A DNA stretch of 64,000 nt, from the NCBI RefSeq assembly GCF_025822245.1, contig NZ_JACKTL010000043.1:248001-312000 (forward strand). Direction: 5' to 3'. A program made the position numbers and the translations under genes. The stretch comes from Mycolicibacterium hodleri. GTDB taxonomy: Bacteria > Actinomycetota > Actinomycetes > Mycobacteriales > Mycobacteriaceae. Shown here piece after piece: positions 52,767-63,197 of this stretch. Positions within the stretch are counted from its first letter, which is position 1; every line of letters starts with the position of its first letter. The notes below the pieces were generated by a model. It did no database searches and was not told where the DNA came from. It worked only from the letters and a program-made list of their open reading frames with translations.

Positions 52767-53978
52767 AGCGGCAGACACGGCACCGCCGTCGACAGCACCA
52801 CCGGAGAAGGCACAGCCAGTCTCGAGCCTGGTCAGCCAGTAATCGAGATCGACCACGTGACTAAGCGCTTCGACGACTACACCGCCGTGGACGACGCCGA
52901 CTTCTCCATCGCGTCGGGCGAGTTCTTCTCCATGCTGGGTCCGTCGGGTTGCGGGAAGACGACGACGCTCCGGATGATCGCCGGTTTCGAAACGCCGACC
53001 GACGGCGCGATCCGCCTCGAGGGCGTCGACGTGTCGTCGGTGTCGCCGCACAAGCGCAACGTCAACACCGTGTTCCAGCATTACGCCCTGTTCCCGCACA
53101 TGACGGTGTGGGACAACGTGGCCTACGGTCCGCGCAGCAAGAAGATCGACAAGACCCTCGGCAAGGGCGAGGTCAAGCGGCGGGTCGACGAACTCCTCGA
53201 GATCGTCCGGCTCACCGACTTCGCCAAGCGCAAGCCGGCGCAGCTCTCGGGCGGACAACAGCAACGCGTCGCGCTTGCCAGGGCGCTGGTGAACTACCCA
53301 AGTGCGCTGCTGCTCGACGAGCCGCTCGGCGCCCTGGACCTCAAGCTCCGGCACGCCATGCAGTTCGAACTCAAGCGCATCCAGCGGGAGGTCGGCATCA
53401 CGTTCGTCTACGTGACCCACGACCAAGAGGAAGCGCTCACGATGAGCGACCGCATCGCGGTGATGAACGCGGGCAACGTCGAACAGATCGGCAGCCCCAC
53501 GGAGATCTACGACCGCCCCGCCACGGTCTTCGTCGCCAGCTTCATCGGTCAGGCAAACCTGTGGCCGGGCAAGCAGCTTCGGGTCGACGGCGACCTCGCC
53601 GAACTCTCGGTGCTCGGCACGACGCTGCGGGCCAGGCCCGGCGACACCGCCATCGAATCCGGCGGGCACGCGACCCTGATGGTGCGACCGGAGCGAGTCC
53701 GCGTCTCGATGGACCCACCCGGCGGCGACGTCGCGACGGTGTCCGCCACGGTGACTGACTTGACGTTCCAGGGGCCGGTGGTTCGCCTGTCGATGGACGC
53801 ACCAGACGGCTCTCCGATCGTCGCCCACGTCGGAACCGAGCAGGACCTTCCCCTGCTGCGGCCCGGCGACCGCGTTCACGTCGCGTGGGCACCGGACGCC
53901 TCGCTGGTTCTTCCGGCTGCCGACATCCCGACCACCGAGGACCTGGAGGAGATGTTCGACGCGCCTCCGGAGCCCTGA
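52764..53978 (+). CDS. potA: Polyamine-type ABC transporter, ATP-binding protein
   Basis: 404 residues from the proposed CTG start (a longer form from the ATG at 52677 is possible). Domains: ABC ATPase with Walker [11 protein letters not shown] loop [12 protein letters not shown], signature LSGGQQQR, Walker [12 protein letters not shown] and switch THDQ. A C-terminal TOBE/MOP-like domain (about 270-395) is typical of PotA/FbpC. First in an operon with a binding lipoprotein and two permeases. Probable substrate spermidine or putrescine, on the basis of the permease and binding-protein type. Confidence 0.92.
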   Translation: MSGRHGTAVDSTTGEGTASLEPGQPVIEIDHVTKRFDDYTAVDDADFSIASGEFFSMLGPSGCGKTTTLRMIAGFETPTDGAIRLEGVDVSSVSPHKRNVNTVFQHYALFPHMTVWDNVAYGPRSKKIDKTLGKGEVKRRVDELLEIVRLTDFAKRKPAQLSGGQQQRVALARALVNYPSALLLDEPLGALDLKLRHAMQFELKRIQREVGITFVYVTHDQEEALTMSDRIAVMNAGNVEQIGSPTEIYDRPATVFVASFIGQANLWPGKQLRVDGDLAELSVLGTTLRARPGDTAIESGGHATLMVRPERVRVSMDPPGGDVATVSATVTDLTFQGPVVRLSMDAPDGSPIVAHVGTEQDLPLLRPGDRVHVAWAPDASLVLPAADIPTTEDLEEMFDAPPEP

Positions 53979-54024
53979 CGCCCCCTTCGACGACCACTCT
54001 CCAGAACCACCGAAAGGCACCTCC

Positions 54025-55221
54025 ATGGCGAACGAGTTCGATCCTCGACAGCTGTCCCGGATCGCGTCGACGCGGACATCTCGGCGACGGCTCCTCGGCG
54101 GCGGCGCGGCCGCGGCGGCGGCACTGGCGCTCGGCCCGTCATTCCTTGCCGCGTGCGGTTCCAGCAGCACCACGAGTTCCAGCAGCTCGTCGTCCGCACC
54201 GCCGGACGACGGAAAGCCGGCGAGCGGCAATCTGCGCATCTCCAACTGGCCGTTGTACATGGCCGACGGGTTCGTTGCCGCCTTCCAGAAGGCCAGTGGC
54301 CTGACCGTGGACTACAAGGAAGACTTCAACGACAACGAGCAGTGGTTCGCCAAGAACAAGGAGCCGCTGTCGCGTAAGCAGGACATCGGCGCAGACCTCG
54401 TGGTGCCCACCCAGTTCATGGCCCTGCGTCTCAAGCAACTGGGCTGGCTCAACGAGATCAGCGACACCCGGGTGGCCAACCGCAAGAACCTCCGTCCGGA
54501 CCTCCTCAACGACAAGTCCGACCCGGGCCGCAAGTTCACCGCCCCGTACATGAGCGGCATGGTCGGCTTGGCCTACAACAAGGCGGCGACGGGCCGCGAG
54601 ATCACGAAGATCGACGACCTGTGGGACCCCAAATACAAGGGCAAGGTCAGCCTGTTCACCGACATGCAGGACGGCCTCGGCATGATCATGACGTCGCAGG
54701 GCGGCGACGTCGCGAACCCGAGCATGGACTCCGTGCAGAAGGCCGTCGACCTCGTCAAGGAGCAGAAGGACAAGGGCCAGATCCGTCGGTTCACCGGCAA
54801 CGACTACGCCGACGACTTGGCTGCCGGGAACATCGCCATCGCCCAGGCCTACTCCGGCGACGTGGTGCAGTTGCAGGCAGACAACCCGGATCTCGAATTC
54901 ATCATTCCCGAGTCCGGTGGCGACTGGTTCATCGACACGATGACCATTCCGTACACCACGCAGAACCAGCACGCCGCCGAGGCGTGGATCGACTACGTGT
55001 ACGACCGGGCGAATTACGCCAAGCTCGTGGCGTTCGTCCAGTACGTGCCGGTCTTGTCGGACATGACCGACGAACTCAACAAGATCGACCCGAAGATCGC
55101 GGCCAACAAGCTCATCAATCCTCCCCAGGACTACCAGGACAAGCTGCACACCTGGGCGGCCCTCACCGACGAGCAAACCCAGCAGTTCAACACGGCCTAC
55201 GCTGCGGTCACCGGTGGCTAG
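54025..55221 (+). CDS. potD: Polyamine-type substrate-binding lipoprotein
   Basis: 398 residues. A Tat-like signal (TSRRRLLGGGAA) ends in the lipobox FLAAC (Cys at about 44), followed by a Ser-rich tether. The mature protein has ISNWPLYM, VDYKEDFNDNEQWFAK, PYMSGMVGLAYN and QAYSGDVVQLQADN, as in PotD-type extracellular binding proteins. It gathers the polyamine outside the membrane for the permeases. Second gene of the operon, 46 bp after the ATPase. Confidence 0.92.
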   Translation: MANEFDPRQLSRIASTRTSRRRLLGGGAAAAAALALGPSFLAACGSSSTTSSSSSSSAPPDDGKPASGNLRISNWPLYMADGFVAAFQKASGLTVDYKEDFNDNEQWFAKNKEPLSRKQDIGADLVVPTQFMALRLKQLGWLNEISDTRVANRKNLRPDLLNDKSDPGRKFTAPYMSGMVGLAYNKAATGREITKIDDLWDPKYKGKVSLFTDMQDGLGMIMTSQGGDVANPSMDSVQKAVDLVKEQKDKGQIRRFTGNDYADDLAAGNIAIAQAYSGDVVQLQADNPDLEFIIPESGGDWFIDTMTIPYTTQNQHAAEAWIDYVYDRANYAKLVAFVQYVPVLSDMTDELNKIDPKIAANKLINPPQDYQDKLHTWAALTDEQTQQFNTAYAAVTGG

Positions 55222-55236
55222 GCGTCGGACGCGCAC

Positions 55237-56112
55237 ATGGCAGGAGTAGCCAGCAGTAGTCGGCAGCGCAGCAAGATTGCGCCGTACCTCATGATCCTTC
55301 CCGGACTGGCGTACCTGGCGATCTTCTTCGTGGTGCCGTTCTGGTCGTTGTTCCGGACGTCGTTGTCGACCATGGGCGGCTCGATCTACTTGCCGCAGTT
55401 GACCTTTGCGTGGAACTTCGGCAACTATGCCCATGCCTTGTCGACGTACCAAGACCAGATCCTGCGGTCGCTGCTGTACGCCTTCACCGCGACCGTGGTC
55501 TCGCTGGCGATCTCCTATCCGCTGGCCTATGTCATCGCGTTCAAGTCGGGTCGGTACAAGAACCTGCTGTTGGGTCTGGTCGTCCTGCCCTTCTTCGTGA
55601 CGTTCCTGGTGCGCACCCTGGCGTGGAAGACGATCCTGGCCGACGACGGCGTCGTGGTGCAGTCGCTGAACGCGGTCGGTCTGCTGCCCCCCGACGGGCG
55701 CCTGCTGTCCACCAGTTGGGCCGTCATCGGCGGGCTGATCTACAACTCGATGACGTTCATGATCCTGCCGCTGTACGTCAGTTTGGAGAAGATCGATCCG
55801 CGTTTGCTCGAAGCCTCGAAGGACCTGTATTCGTCGAGTTTCCGAGCCTTCACCAAGATCATCTTTCCGCTGTCGGTGCCCGGCGTGCTCGCGGGGAGCC
55901 TGCTGGTCTTCATTCCCGCCATGGGCGACTTCATCAACGCCGACTACCTGGGCAGCACGCAAACCACGATGATCGGCAACGTGATTCAAAAGCAGTTCCT
56001 CGTGGTGAAGGACTACCCCGGCGCTGCCGCCCTCAGCTTCCTGTTGATGGCGATGATCCTGGCCGGCGTGCTGTCCTACACGCGGGCCCTCGGTACGGAG
56101 AACCTGGTATGA
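55237..56112 (+). CDS. potB: Polyamine-type ABC transporter permease (PotB-like)
   Basis: 291 residues with six membrane helices. The EAA loop is LLEASKDLYSSSFRAFTKIIFPLSVPGVLAG (here in pieces), contacting the ATPase. It starts 15 bp after the binding-protein gene and ends in an ATGA overlap with the next permease, so the two are made together as a heterodimer. Confidence 0.92.
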   Translation: MAGVASSSRQRSKIAPYLMILPGLAYLAIFFVVPFWSLFRTSLSTMGGSIYLPQLTFAWNFGNYAHALSTYQDQILRSLLYAFTATVVSLAISYPLAYVIAFKSGRYKNLLLGLVVLPFFVTFLVRTLAWKTILADDGVVVQSLNAVGLLPPDGRLLSTSWAVIGGLIYNSMTFMILPLYVSLEKIDPRLLEASKDLYSSSFRAFTKIIFPLSVPGVLAGSLLVFIPAMGDFINADYLGSTQTTMIGNVIQKQFLVVKDYPGAAALSFLLMAMILAGVLSYTRALGTENLV

Positions 56113-56969
56113 CGTTGCAAGAGGGCGCTGCGGTCGTCGACCTGATCGACCGACCGCGGCGGCCCAAGCGCTCGATCCGGGGCCCGGGAAAGTTGGGCGA
56201 CCTCGCCCTGAGGGTGGTCGCCGCGCTGGTGCTGCTCTACATCTTCGTGCCGATCTTCGTGATCGTGCTGTTCTCGTTCAACAAGCCGGCGGGCAAGTTC
56301 AACTACACGTGGCAGGGCTTCACACTCGAGAATTGGGCGGATCCGTTCAAGTACCCGGCGTTGGCCGAGGCCTTGAAGATGAGCATCGAAGTGGCCGCGC
56401 TGTCCACCCTGATCGCTCTCGTCCTGGGCACGCTGCTCGCAATTGCCTTGGTGCGTCAGCGGTTTCGGGGAAGCGGAGCGGTCGACACCTTCCTCGTCCT
56501 GCCGCTGACGGCACCCGAGGTGGTCATGGGCGCCTCGCTGTTGACCTTGTTCCTGGACCTCGGGTGGGCGACCGGTTTCACCACCATCCTCATCGCCCAC
56601 GTGGCGTTCGAGATCAGCTTCGTGGCCATGACCGTGCGCGCCCGGGTCAGGGGCTTCGACTGGACCCTCGAGGACGCGTCGATGGATCTGGGCGCCAGTC
56701 CCACCCGAACGTTCTTCAGGGTGACGCTGCCCCTGATCGTGCCCGGCATCGTCGCCGCCGCAATGCTGTCGTTCGCGCTGTCGCTCGACGACTTCATCGT
56801 CACCTACTTCGTGAGTGGGTCGACGGTGACCTATCCGCTGTTCGTCAACGCCGCGACGAAGGCGGCCGTGCCGCCGCAGATCGACGTCCTCGCGACCGCC
56901 ATCCTGGTGATCAGCCTGGTGCTGCTGATGGTCGGAACCCTGTATCGGCGCAAGCGAATCGCGCCCTAG
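56109..56969 (+). CDS. potC: Polyamine-type ABC transporter permease (PotC-like)
   Basis: 286 residues from the ATG at 56109. Six membrane helices; EAA loop LEDASMDLGASPTRTFFRV; family segment SLDDFIVTYFVSG. The N terminus has a cytoplasmic basic extension of about 30 residues. Completes the importer: one ATPase, one binding lipoprotein and two permeases. The stop overlaps the stop of the next gene on the other strand by 4 bp. Confidence 0.92.
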   Translation: MTLQEGAAVVDLIDRPRRPKRSIRGPGKLGDLALRVVAALVLLYIFVPIFVIVLFSFNKPAGKFNYTWQGFTLENWADPFKYPALAEALKMSIEVAALSTLIALVLGTLLAIALVRQRFRGSGAVDTFLVLPLTAPEVVMGASLLTLFLDLGWATGFTTILIAHVAFEISFVAMTVRARVRGFDWTLEDASMDLGASPTRTFFRVTLPLIVPGIVAAAMLSFALSLDDFIVTYFVSGSTVTYPLFVNAATKAAVPPQIDVLATAILVISLVLLMVGTLYRRKRIAP

Positions 56970-57757
56970 CCGACCCGATCGGTGGTGCCGATCCTCGGTC
57001 GGTGGGTCGACAGCACGCCGCGTGTGCGGGCCGACAGGCCGCGCTCGGCCACGGGTCGCCGACGTCGGTGGATCCGCGCCACCTCGACGACGATCGAGGC
57101 CACCTGCGCCGGCTCGCCGTGGACGGTGAAGGTTCGTCGGTCCCACCACATCATCTTGGTTTCGTAACGCTCGTCCGGGTATGGCGTGGCGGGAATGGGT
57201 GCGACGACGCCGCCCGTCGACCGCCATCGCTCGAGCGTGTGCGCGGCGGACGTGGCCATGTAGTAGTCCACGCCGAGAAGCGCGGTGAGGTGAAAGCCGC
57301 TGCGAGCGTGCAACTTGGCCCGGTGTCGGCTGCAGTCACCGCCACCGCTCATCCAGGCGGCCTTCATCTCGATGACACCGGAGGGGATGCGTTGGGCGAG
57401 CATGCTGCGAACGTCGGACTCCCCCGGCTGGCCCTGCCACTCGACGACGGCATGCGACTCCTCGGGTGAGTTCAGCGCGCCCTTGGTCCTGACTCCGCCG
57501 ATGACCTGTCCGTCGACGTCGGTCATCACCCAGAACAGAGCGGTGTCGGCAGCGCACCGATCGGTGTCGGCGTCGATTGCGTCGCTGACGCCGAACCTGG
57601 CGTAGCTCGCCACGGCCCCGCGATGATATTCGGCGAACAGATCGGGCGCAGCGGCCGGTTCGGCGATGGTTACCGCGCATTCGGCCGCCGGGTCCCACCA
57701 GGACATGGTTCCGCCGGGAATGAACTGACCCGGTTTCGCGAGTTCGAACGTCGTCAT
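56966..57757 (-). CDS. Hypothetical protein, distantly GNAT-like
   Basis: 263 residues. No confident family. The stretch ALFWVMTDVDGQVIGGVRTKG followed by EWQGQ resembles the core strands of a GNAT N-acyltransferase, and GVIEMKAAWMSG could be the next strand and helix. The C terminus is Arg-rich (RIHRRRRPVAERG). It stands alone, with an inverted repeat 42 bp upstream. Its stop overlaps that of the transporter permease on the other strand. Confidence 0.7.
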   Translation of the reverse strand: MTTFELAKPGQFIPGGTMSWWDPAAECAVTIAEPAAAPDLFAEYHRGAVASYARFGVSDAIDADTDRCAADTALFWVMTDVDGQVIGGVRTKGALNSPEESHAVVEWQGQPGESDVRSMLAQRIPSGVIEMKAAWMSGGGDCSRHRAKLHARSGFHLTALLGVDYYMATSAAHTLERWRSTGGVVAPIPATPYPDERYETKMMWWDRRTFTVHGEPAQVASIVVEVARIHRRRRPVAERGLSARTRGVLSTHRPRIGTTDRVG

Positions 57758-57798
57758 GGTTCCGCCTTAGTCGCTTGATGGACCGTCAACGGCAATAT

Positions 57799-57821
57799 AG
57801 TACTTTTGTCTTTAAAGTGCT
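57799..57821. promoter_or_regulatory. Inverted repeat AGTACTTT-N7-AAAGTGCT
   Basis: Seven of eight arm positions pair, in an AT-rich patch upstream of the GNAT-like gene. Candidate operator or promoter. Confidence 0.45.
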
Positions 57822-58076
57822 TCTAGCTGGAACTTGCGCACTTTATGACGCATACAGCAAATCAATTGCCAGGTGTCGACCATCGTATTGCACCCAGTAG
57901 CCAATGGCGTTCGCCGCTCGGTGACGGACGCGCGTCGACCACGTACGGATCGCCATCATCTGGCTGAACCCGTGGTTGCTCGTCGGCGCGTCGTCGTCGG
58001 CGTGGCGTAGCTGGCGTGGCGTGGCTGGCGATGCGATTCCGCCTAGACCCACCGCGCGTGTCAGTCGGCGCCGACG

Positions 58077-58940
58077 TCAGGTGACGTCGACGAGGACCGG
58101 GGCGCGGGATCCGCTCCGGGCGGCGCCGATTCCGGCGGTGACGACGAGGACGATGCCAACCACGCCCGCGACGCCGGGCGCCTGCGAGAGCACCAGAAAA
58201 CCGATTGCCATGGCGAACGCCGGCTCGATGCTCATCAGCGTTCCGAACGCCGCCGTCGTCAGCCGGCGCAGCGCCATCAGTTCCAGCGTGAAGGGAACCA
58301 CCGGCAACAACGTGGCGAGACCGATTCCGATCAACAGGATCTCGGGCGTGACCCGCGGGATGACCGCCGGGCCGACGACGACGGTGGAGAAGACGGCGGC
58401 GACACCCATCGACACCGCCAGCCCGTTGACGCCCTCCACGCCGTCGCCGACGCGCTGCGTCAGCAGGATGTAGCTTCCCCAACACGCCGCCGCGCCAAGG
58501 GCATACGCCACGCCCACCAGGTCGACGGCTGCGGCCCATGGCTGGGTGAGGAGGAGAACGCCGGCGGCGGCCAGTCCCGGCCACACGACCCGGCTTCGTC
58601 CGCGACCCTGGGCCACGGCGACGCCGAGGGGTCCGAGGAACTCCAACGCGCTGGCCGTGCCCAAGGGGATGCGGGCGATGGCGGCCATGAACAGCAGGGT
58701 GACCGCGGCGGTCACCACGCCCAGGACGACGCACGTGAGGAAGGTAGTCCTGGTGAAGGCCGACCGCCGCGGCCGGACGATGATCAACAGCAGCACCCCG
58801 GCCCACGTGAGCCGCAGCCATGCCGCGCCCTCGACGCCGATGTGATCGATCAGCCCCAGCGACAACGCCAGCCCGGCTTGCACGCACAGCATCGACCCCG
58901 ACGCCATCAGCACTCCCGTGCGCGCCTGGTTCATCGCCAT
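58077..58940 (-). CDS. EamA/DMT-family transporter
   Basis: 287 residues from the ATG at 58938-58940. Ten membrane helices as two EamA repeats (about 1-130 and 140-280): [32 protein letters not shown] and, in the second repeat, [16 protein letters not shown]. It resembles RhtA-type amino-acid or metabolite exporters. Downstream of the thioesterase pseudogene on the same strand, with a hairpin between. Substrate unknown. Confidence 0.87.
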   Translation of the reverse strand: MAMNQARTGVLMASGSMLCVQAGLALSLGLIDHIGVEGAAWLRLTWAGVLLLIIVRPRRSAFTRTTFLTCVVLGVVTAAVTLLFMAAIARIPLGTASALEFLGPLGVAVAQGRGRSRVVWPGLAAAGVLLLTQPWAAAVDLVGVAYALGAAACWGSYILLTQRVGDGVEGVNGLAVSMGVAAVFSTVVVGPAVIPRVTPEILLIGIGLATLLPVVPFTLELMALRRLTTAAFGTLMSIEPAFAMAIGFLVLSQAPGVAGVVGIVLVVTAGIGAARSGSRAPVLVDVT

Positions 58941-58992
58941 GACTGCATTGAATGGCACGACCACCGTTCGCGTCCACGTGATAAACCGCGAC

Positions 58993-59019
58993 ACACCGTT
59001 CGACAATCGCGAACGGTGT
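58993..59019 (-). terminator. Hairpin after the thioesterase pseudogene
   Basis: Perfect 10 bp arms ACACCGTTCG / CGAACGGTGT with a 7 bp loop, 2 bp after the stop of the thioesterase frame. On the minus strand it is followed by GTCGCGGTTTATC. It could alternatively be an operator of the EamA gene. Confidence 0.6.
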
Positions 59020-59021
59020 CG

Positions 59022-59839
59022 CTACATGATCTCGGCCACGAAGGTGGCGTCAGCCGAGAAGTCGATCTGTGCCGCCGGGTTGCTCACGGCGGTGACGACG
59101 CCCGTCCCGAACGCGCCGACACGGTCGTACAGGGTCGCCGACCCCGTGCTGATGCCGTCGGCCGTCCAATGCGAGTCGGCCTGCAGGTAGATCCACTCGT
59201 CGACCGGCAGACGGGCCAACGCCACGGTCAGGTCGCCGTTGATGTAGCCGATGCCCGCCGTACCGAGGTTGGTGACCAGGCTGGTGCCCTCCGCGGCGTA
59301 GACCGCGTTGACCAGCGGGGAGTTGCTTGCCCCCTCGACCACGTCGACGGCGCGATTTCGAAATCTCTCTTCCGCGAGGTGTTTTGGTGATCCGCGATGT
59401 GGGGGCTCCAGCCGCCGTCGTCGCTGCCCATCGCCAGGTGACTCGAATGGCCGACGTCGACCGGCGTCGGCAGGTCCATCGCCGCCGACCACTCCTCGCC
59501 CCGTGGCATCGACGAGCGGCGGTACTGGACCAGGATGGCTCTTGCCACCACGACACCGTCCTGGACGAGCTCGCACTCCGAGTTGCGTACCCGCCTGCCG
59601 TCGCGGACCAGACGCGCCGTGGCGGTGGTCGGCACTGATCGAGCCGCCTTGAAGAGGTCGATCGTGAAGCGCGCTGGCATGAACTCGTCGAGGCCGAACC
59701 GGTCCTCGATGGTGCGCGCGGCCAGCCCGACCAACGCTGGCCCGTTGAGATGATCTGGGCCCCAACGGCTTCGGGCATTATCCGTGGGTAAGAAGGTGTC
59801 CTCCGACGTTTGGACGAAGTGGGCCGCACGCGCAGTCAT
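59022..59839 (-). pseudogene. Acyl-CoA thioesterase family gene, frameshifted
   Basis: From the ATG at 59837-59839 the frame encodes a hotdog-type thioesterase (RWGPDHLNGPALVGLAAR, then DDGGWSPHIADHQNTSRKR) and then goes wrong. The other frame continues FRNRAVDVVEGASNSP, TSLVTNLGTAGIGYINGD, LQADSHW and FSADATFVAEIM. The break lies in a GAGAGA run (59364-59370 on the plus strand): two extra bases explain it. All else is intact, so the event is recent, or a sequencing error. Confidence 0.82.
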
Positions 59840-59873
59840 TCTCGAATGGTCGCACGGGGCGGACAATGCCACG

Positions 59874-60812
59874 GTGGACACCCGCCGCCTTCAGCTCCTG
59901 CTCGCACTCTCACGCCTCGGCTCCATGCGTGCGGTCGCGGAGGCCCATCACCTCACCACCTCGACGGTCTCGCAGCAGATCGCGGCGCTCGCCAAGGACG
60001 CCGGAGTCGACCTCGTCGAACCGGCGGGGCGCCACGTTCGTCTGACGCCCGCCGGCCGTCGACTGTCCGATCATGCGGTCACCATCCTGGCCGCCGTCGA
60101 CGCCGCACGTCTCGACCTCGATCCCGACGCCGAACCCGCCGGCACCTTGCGCGTCGGCGGATTCGCCACCGGCATTTGGGTGTCGCTGCTTCCGGTTCTG
60201 GCCGACCTCGCCGTCAGCCATCCGCGCGTCGACGCGATCGTCAGCGAGTACGAGCCCGTCGAAGCGTTCCGACTGCTCCTCGACGACGACCTGGATCTGG
60301 CGCTGGTCTACGACTACAACCTGGCACCGGCGTCCCTCAACCCGGCGCTGGACGCGATGGCGCTGTGGTCGACCCCCTGGGGCCTCGGCATGCGCACCGA
60401 CGCGGCGGTCGGGGACACCGCCGATCTGGGTGACTACGCCGACGAGGCGTGGATCGTCAACTCCCGCAACACCGCCGACGAGGACGCGGTGCGCACGTTG
60501 GCCGCGCTGACCGGCTTCGCTCCGCGCATCGCCCATGAAATCGACAGTCTGGACCTGGTCGAGGACCTCATCCTCGCCGGCTACGGCGTCGGTCTGCTGC
60601 CGCTGAACCGGCCGACCCGGCACGGCGTGTCGGTGCTGCGGCTCGCCGATCCGTCCGTCGTCATGACGGCGTACGCCGCGACCCGCCGCGGCCGGGAGAG
60701 TTGGGCGCCGCTGCGGCTGCTGCTGGACGGTCTGTGTCCGCCCCGGGGTGACGAGGACGGGCCCAGGGACGCACCGCCACATCACGACTGGCCCCGACCG
60801 GGCGACGGGTGA
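59874..60812 (+). CDS. LysR family transcriptional regulator
   Basis: 312 residues from the GTG at 59874. HTH: LLLALSRLGSMRAVAEAHHLTTSTVSQQIAAL (in pieces). The effector domain is the usual two-lobed substrate-binding fold (GTLRVGGFATGIWVSLLPVL, DLALVYDYNL, VEDLILAGYGVGLLPLNRP). The C terminus has an acidic/Pro-rich extension. Divergent to the frameshifted thioesterase 34 bp away, its likely target. Ligand unknown. Confidence 0.88.
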   Translation: MDTRRLQLLLALSRLGSMRAVAEAHHLTTSTVSQQIAALAKDAGVDLVEPAGRHVRLTPAGRRLSDHAVTILAAVDAARLDLDPDAEPAGTLRVGGFATGIWVSLLPVLADLAVSHPRVDAIVSEYEPVEAFRLLLDDDLDLALVYDYNLAPASLNPALDAMALWSTPWGLGMRTDAAVGDTADLGDYADEAWIVNSRNTADEDAVRTLAALTGFAPRIAHEIDSLDLVEDLILAGYGVGLLPLNRPTRHGVSVLRLADPSVVMTAYAATRRGRESWAPLRLLLDGLCPPRGDEDGPRDAPPHHDWPRPGDG

Positions 60813-60940
60813 CCCCCTGCTAGCCGGTAACGGACGTAGCCGCTAGCGGTGGTCGGTTCTGGTGGTCAGCGCCGATGTGTCGGCACCGTCGCCACGGGAG
60901 TCTGAATGCACTCACCCAGGACCGCCCGAAAGGCTCGACC

Positions 60941-61666
60941 ATGACGAACAACAAGCTGAGCATCATCGCCGCCACCGTCGCGTCCGCCGCGGCCCTGCTC
61001 GGTCCGCAGGCCGCCGGGCTGGCGCAGGCGGCCACGGACCCGTCTTGCCCGGCCGTCGAGGTCGTGTTCGCCAGGGGCACCTTCGAGGCACCGGGGATCG
61101 GCGACACGGGTCAGGCCTTCGCCGACGCCCTCAACGCGAAACTCGGTCAGCCCGTCGGGGTCTACGCCGTCGACTACCCCGCGTCACTGGACTTCCAGGC
61201 GGCCGCCAACGGGGTCGCCGACGCCAGCCGTCAGATCCAGACGATCGCCACCACGTGCCCGAACACCAAGATCGTCCTGGGCGGCTACTCGCAGGGGGCG
61301 GCCGTGGCCGGCTACACCACGGCAAGCGCGATCCCGGCCGGTTTCACCCTGCCGGCGGACATCACCGGGCCGATGCCGGCGTCGGTCGCCTCGCACGTCG
61401 CCGCCGTGGCACTGTTCGGCACGCCCGACGAGTGGTTCCTGAACCTGGTCGACCACAGCGCCCCACCCATCACCATCGGAGACGCCTACGTGAACAAGAC
61501 CACCGAGCTGTGCAACCAGGGTGACCCGGTGTGCTTCCCCGGCGGCCTCGACCGGTCCGCCCACAGCGCCTACAAGAACAACGGAGCGGCCGACCAGGCC
61601 GCGGCCTTCGTGGTCAACGCCCTCTCGTCGACCCCGGCGCCACACACGGCTCGCGACTCGGCGTGA
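60941..61666 (+). CDS. Secreted cutinase-family esterase
   Basis: 241 residues. Signal peptide cut near GLAQAATDP (about residue 28). Cutinase fold: first disulfide Cys in DPSCPAVEVVFARGT, nucleophile GYSQGA (about residue 112), Asp in CNQGDPVC and His in DRSAHSAY. Mycobacterial members (Cut/Culp proteins) hydrolyse lipid esters outside the cell. GAAAGGCTCGACC precedes the ATG. Full length with a short Pro/Thr tail. Confidence 0.92.
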   Translation: MTNNKLSIIAATVASAAALLGPQAAGLAQAATDPSCPAVEVVFARGTFEAPGIGDTGQAFADALNAKLGQPVGVYAVDYPASLDFQAAANGVADASRQIQTIATTCPNTKIVLGGYSQGAAVAGYTTASAIPAGFTLPADITGPMPASVASHVAAVALFGTPDEWFLNLVDHSAPPITIGDAYVNKTTELCNQGDPVCFPGGLDRSAHSAYKNNGAADQAAAFVVNALSSTPAPHTARDSA

Positions 61667-61684
61667 CGTCGCCCGAGACCCGGG

Positions 61685-63085
61685 TCAGGGTTGACCGAGC
61701 GTCAACACCTGTGCGGATCGGTAGCGCTCGAGCACGTCGGGGGTGGCGTCGGCGGTGAACGACGACGTGGCACCGAGGGTCCAGGCCGGCGGCTCGTCGG
61801 CTCCGGACACCGTCCACGCGGCTTGCCGGGCCGCACCGAGCGCGACGTACTCCGCGGGCGAGGGGACGTGAACCGGCACCCCGAGGATCGCGGGAGCGAC
61901 GCGCCGGACCGCTTCCGAGCGAGCACCTCCGCCCACCAGGATCACCCGGCCGGCGTCGACGCCCTGGCGTGAGATCTTCTCCACACAGAACTGGATGGAG
62001 GCCAGCAGGCCCTCGACGGCCGCGCGGGCCACGTTGGCGGGCAACAAATTTCGCGTCGTCACGCCGTGCAGTGCGCCTGCGGCGTCCGGCAGGTTGGGTG
62101 ACCGTTCGCCGTCGAAGTACGGCACCAGCGTCAAACCCTCCGCCCCGGCGGGCGCGGACAAGGCGAGCCGGTCGAACTCGTCGAAGTCGACGCCGAGCAT
62201 CTTGGCGACCGCCGCCAGCACGGGCGCGCCGTTGAGCGTGCACACCAGGGGAAGCTGACGGCCGGTGGCATCGGCAAAACCCGCCACCAGTCCCTCCGCA
62301 TCGTGCGGGGCGGCGTCACCCACCGCGCTCACCACGCCCGAGGTGCCCAGGGACACGACGCAGTCCCCCGGTCCGACCCCCAGGCCCAGGGCTGCGGCGG
62401 CGTTGTCGCCGGCGCCGGGGCCCAGCACGGCACCCGTGGTGGTGCGGCCCGCGGCCTCCGACGGACCGACGACGGGCGGCACGATCGGACGACGTCCGCG
62501 CATCGCCAGCTCGAGCAGGTCCGGTTGGTAGGAGCTGTCCTCGGCGGCGAAGTAGCCGGTGCCACTGGCGTCACTGCGGTCGGTACGGATGTCCGAGACG
62601 TCCGTCGAGCCGGACAGCCGCCACGTCAGCCAGTCGTGTGGAAGGCACACCGCCGCGGTCGCGTCGGCATTCTTGGGTTCGTTGTCGGCGAGCCAGCGCA
62701 ACTTCGTCGCGGTGATCGCCGCGACCGGGACCACGCCGATCCGGTCTGCCCACTCCGCCGCCCCGCCGAGCTCGTCGACGAGCGCCACGGCCGCCTGGCT
62801 GGACCGGGTGTCGTTCCACAGCAGCGCGTCTCGCACGATGTTGCCCCGGGCGTCGAGGCAGACCATGCCGTGCTGCTGCGCGCCGACCGAGACGGCGGCC
62901 ACGTCGTCCAATCCACCGGCGGCCGCGGCGGCGTCGGCCAGCGCTGCCCACCAGGCCGCCGGGTCGACTTCGGTGCCCCCCGGATGCGGTGCCGACCCGG
63001 AGCGCACGGTGTCGCCGGTGTCGGCGTCGCAGATCAGGACCTTGCACGATTGGGTGGACGAGTCGATACCCGCGACGAGGGCCAC
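61685..63085 (-). CDS. xylB: Xylulokinase
   Basis: 466 residues. FGGY kinase: N terminus [39 protein letters not shown] (substrate Asp), [16 protein letters not shown] and C-terminal [14 protein letters not shown]. Phosphorylates D-xylulose to xylulose 5-phosphate. No xylose isomerase or pentose transporter is next to it, so the substrate may be another pentulose or polyol product. It is tail to tail with the cutinase gene. Confidence 0.9.
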   Translation of the reverse strand: MALVAGIDSSTQSCKVLICDADTGDTVRSGSAPHPGGTEVDPAAWWAALADAAAAAGGLDDVAAVSVGAQQHGMVCLDARGNIVRDALLWNDTRSSQAAVALVDELGGAAEWADRIGVVPVAAITATKLRWLADNEPKNADATAAVCLPHDWLTWRLSGSTDVSDIRTDRSDASGTGYFAAEDSSYQPDLLELAMRGRRPIVPPVVGPSEAAGRTTTGAVLGPGAGDNAAAALGLGVGPGDCVVSLGTSGVVSAVGDAAPHDAEGLVAGFADATGRQLPLVCTLNGAPVLAAVAKMLGVDFDEFDRLALSAPAGAEGLTLVPYFDGERSPNLPDAAGALHGVTTRNLLPANVARAAVEGLLASIQFCVEKISRQGVDAGRVILVGGGARSEAVRRVAPAILGVPVHVPSPAEYVALGAARQAAWTVSGADEPPAWTLGATSSFTADATPDVLERYRSAQVLTLGQP

Positions 63086-63197
63086 GCCGACCTCCTTCTG
63101 CTCTTGGAACGTCCACCATAATGCGGCGCTTCGCGCGGGAACCGACGCTCGGCCGCTCGGGGGTTTGCAACCGACTCACCTGGGGAACAGATCGCGC

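Noticed and set aside
51984-54260. Very long minus-strand open frame (about 758 codons) across TspO and the transporter genes
   Set aside because: Shadow frame opposite the ABC ATPase and binding protein. Composition is Arg/Asp/Gly/Val-rich low-quality sequence with no domain, and the plus-strand genes are certain.
54139-55989. Minus-strand open frame of about 616 codons opposite the binding protein and permease
   Set aside because: Antisense shadow caused by high third-position GC; no family likeness.
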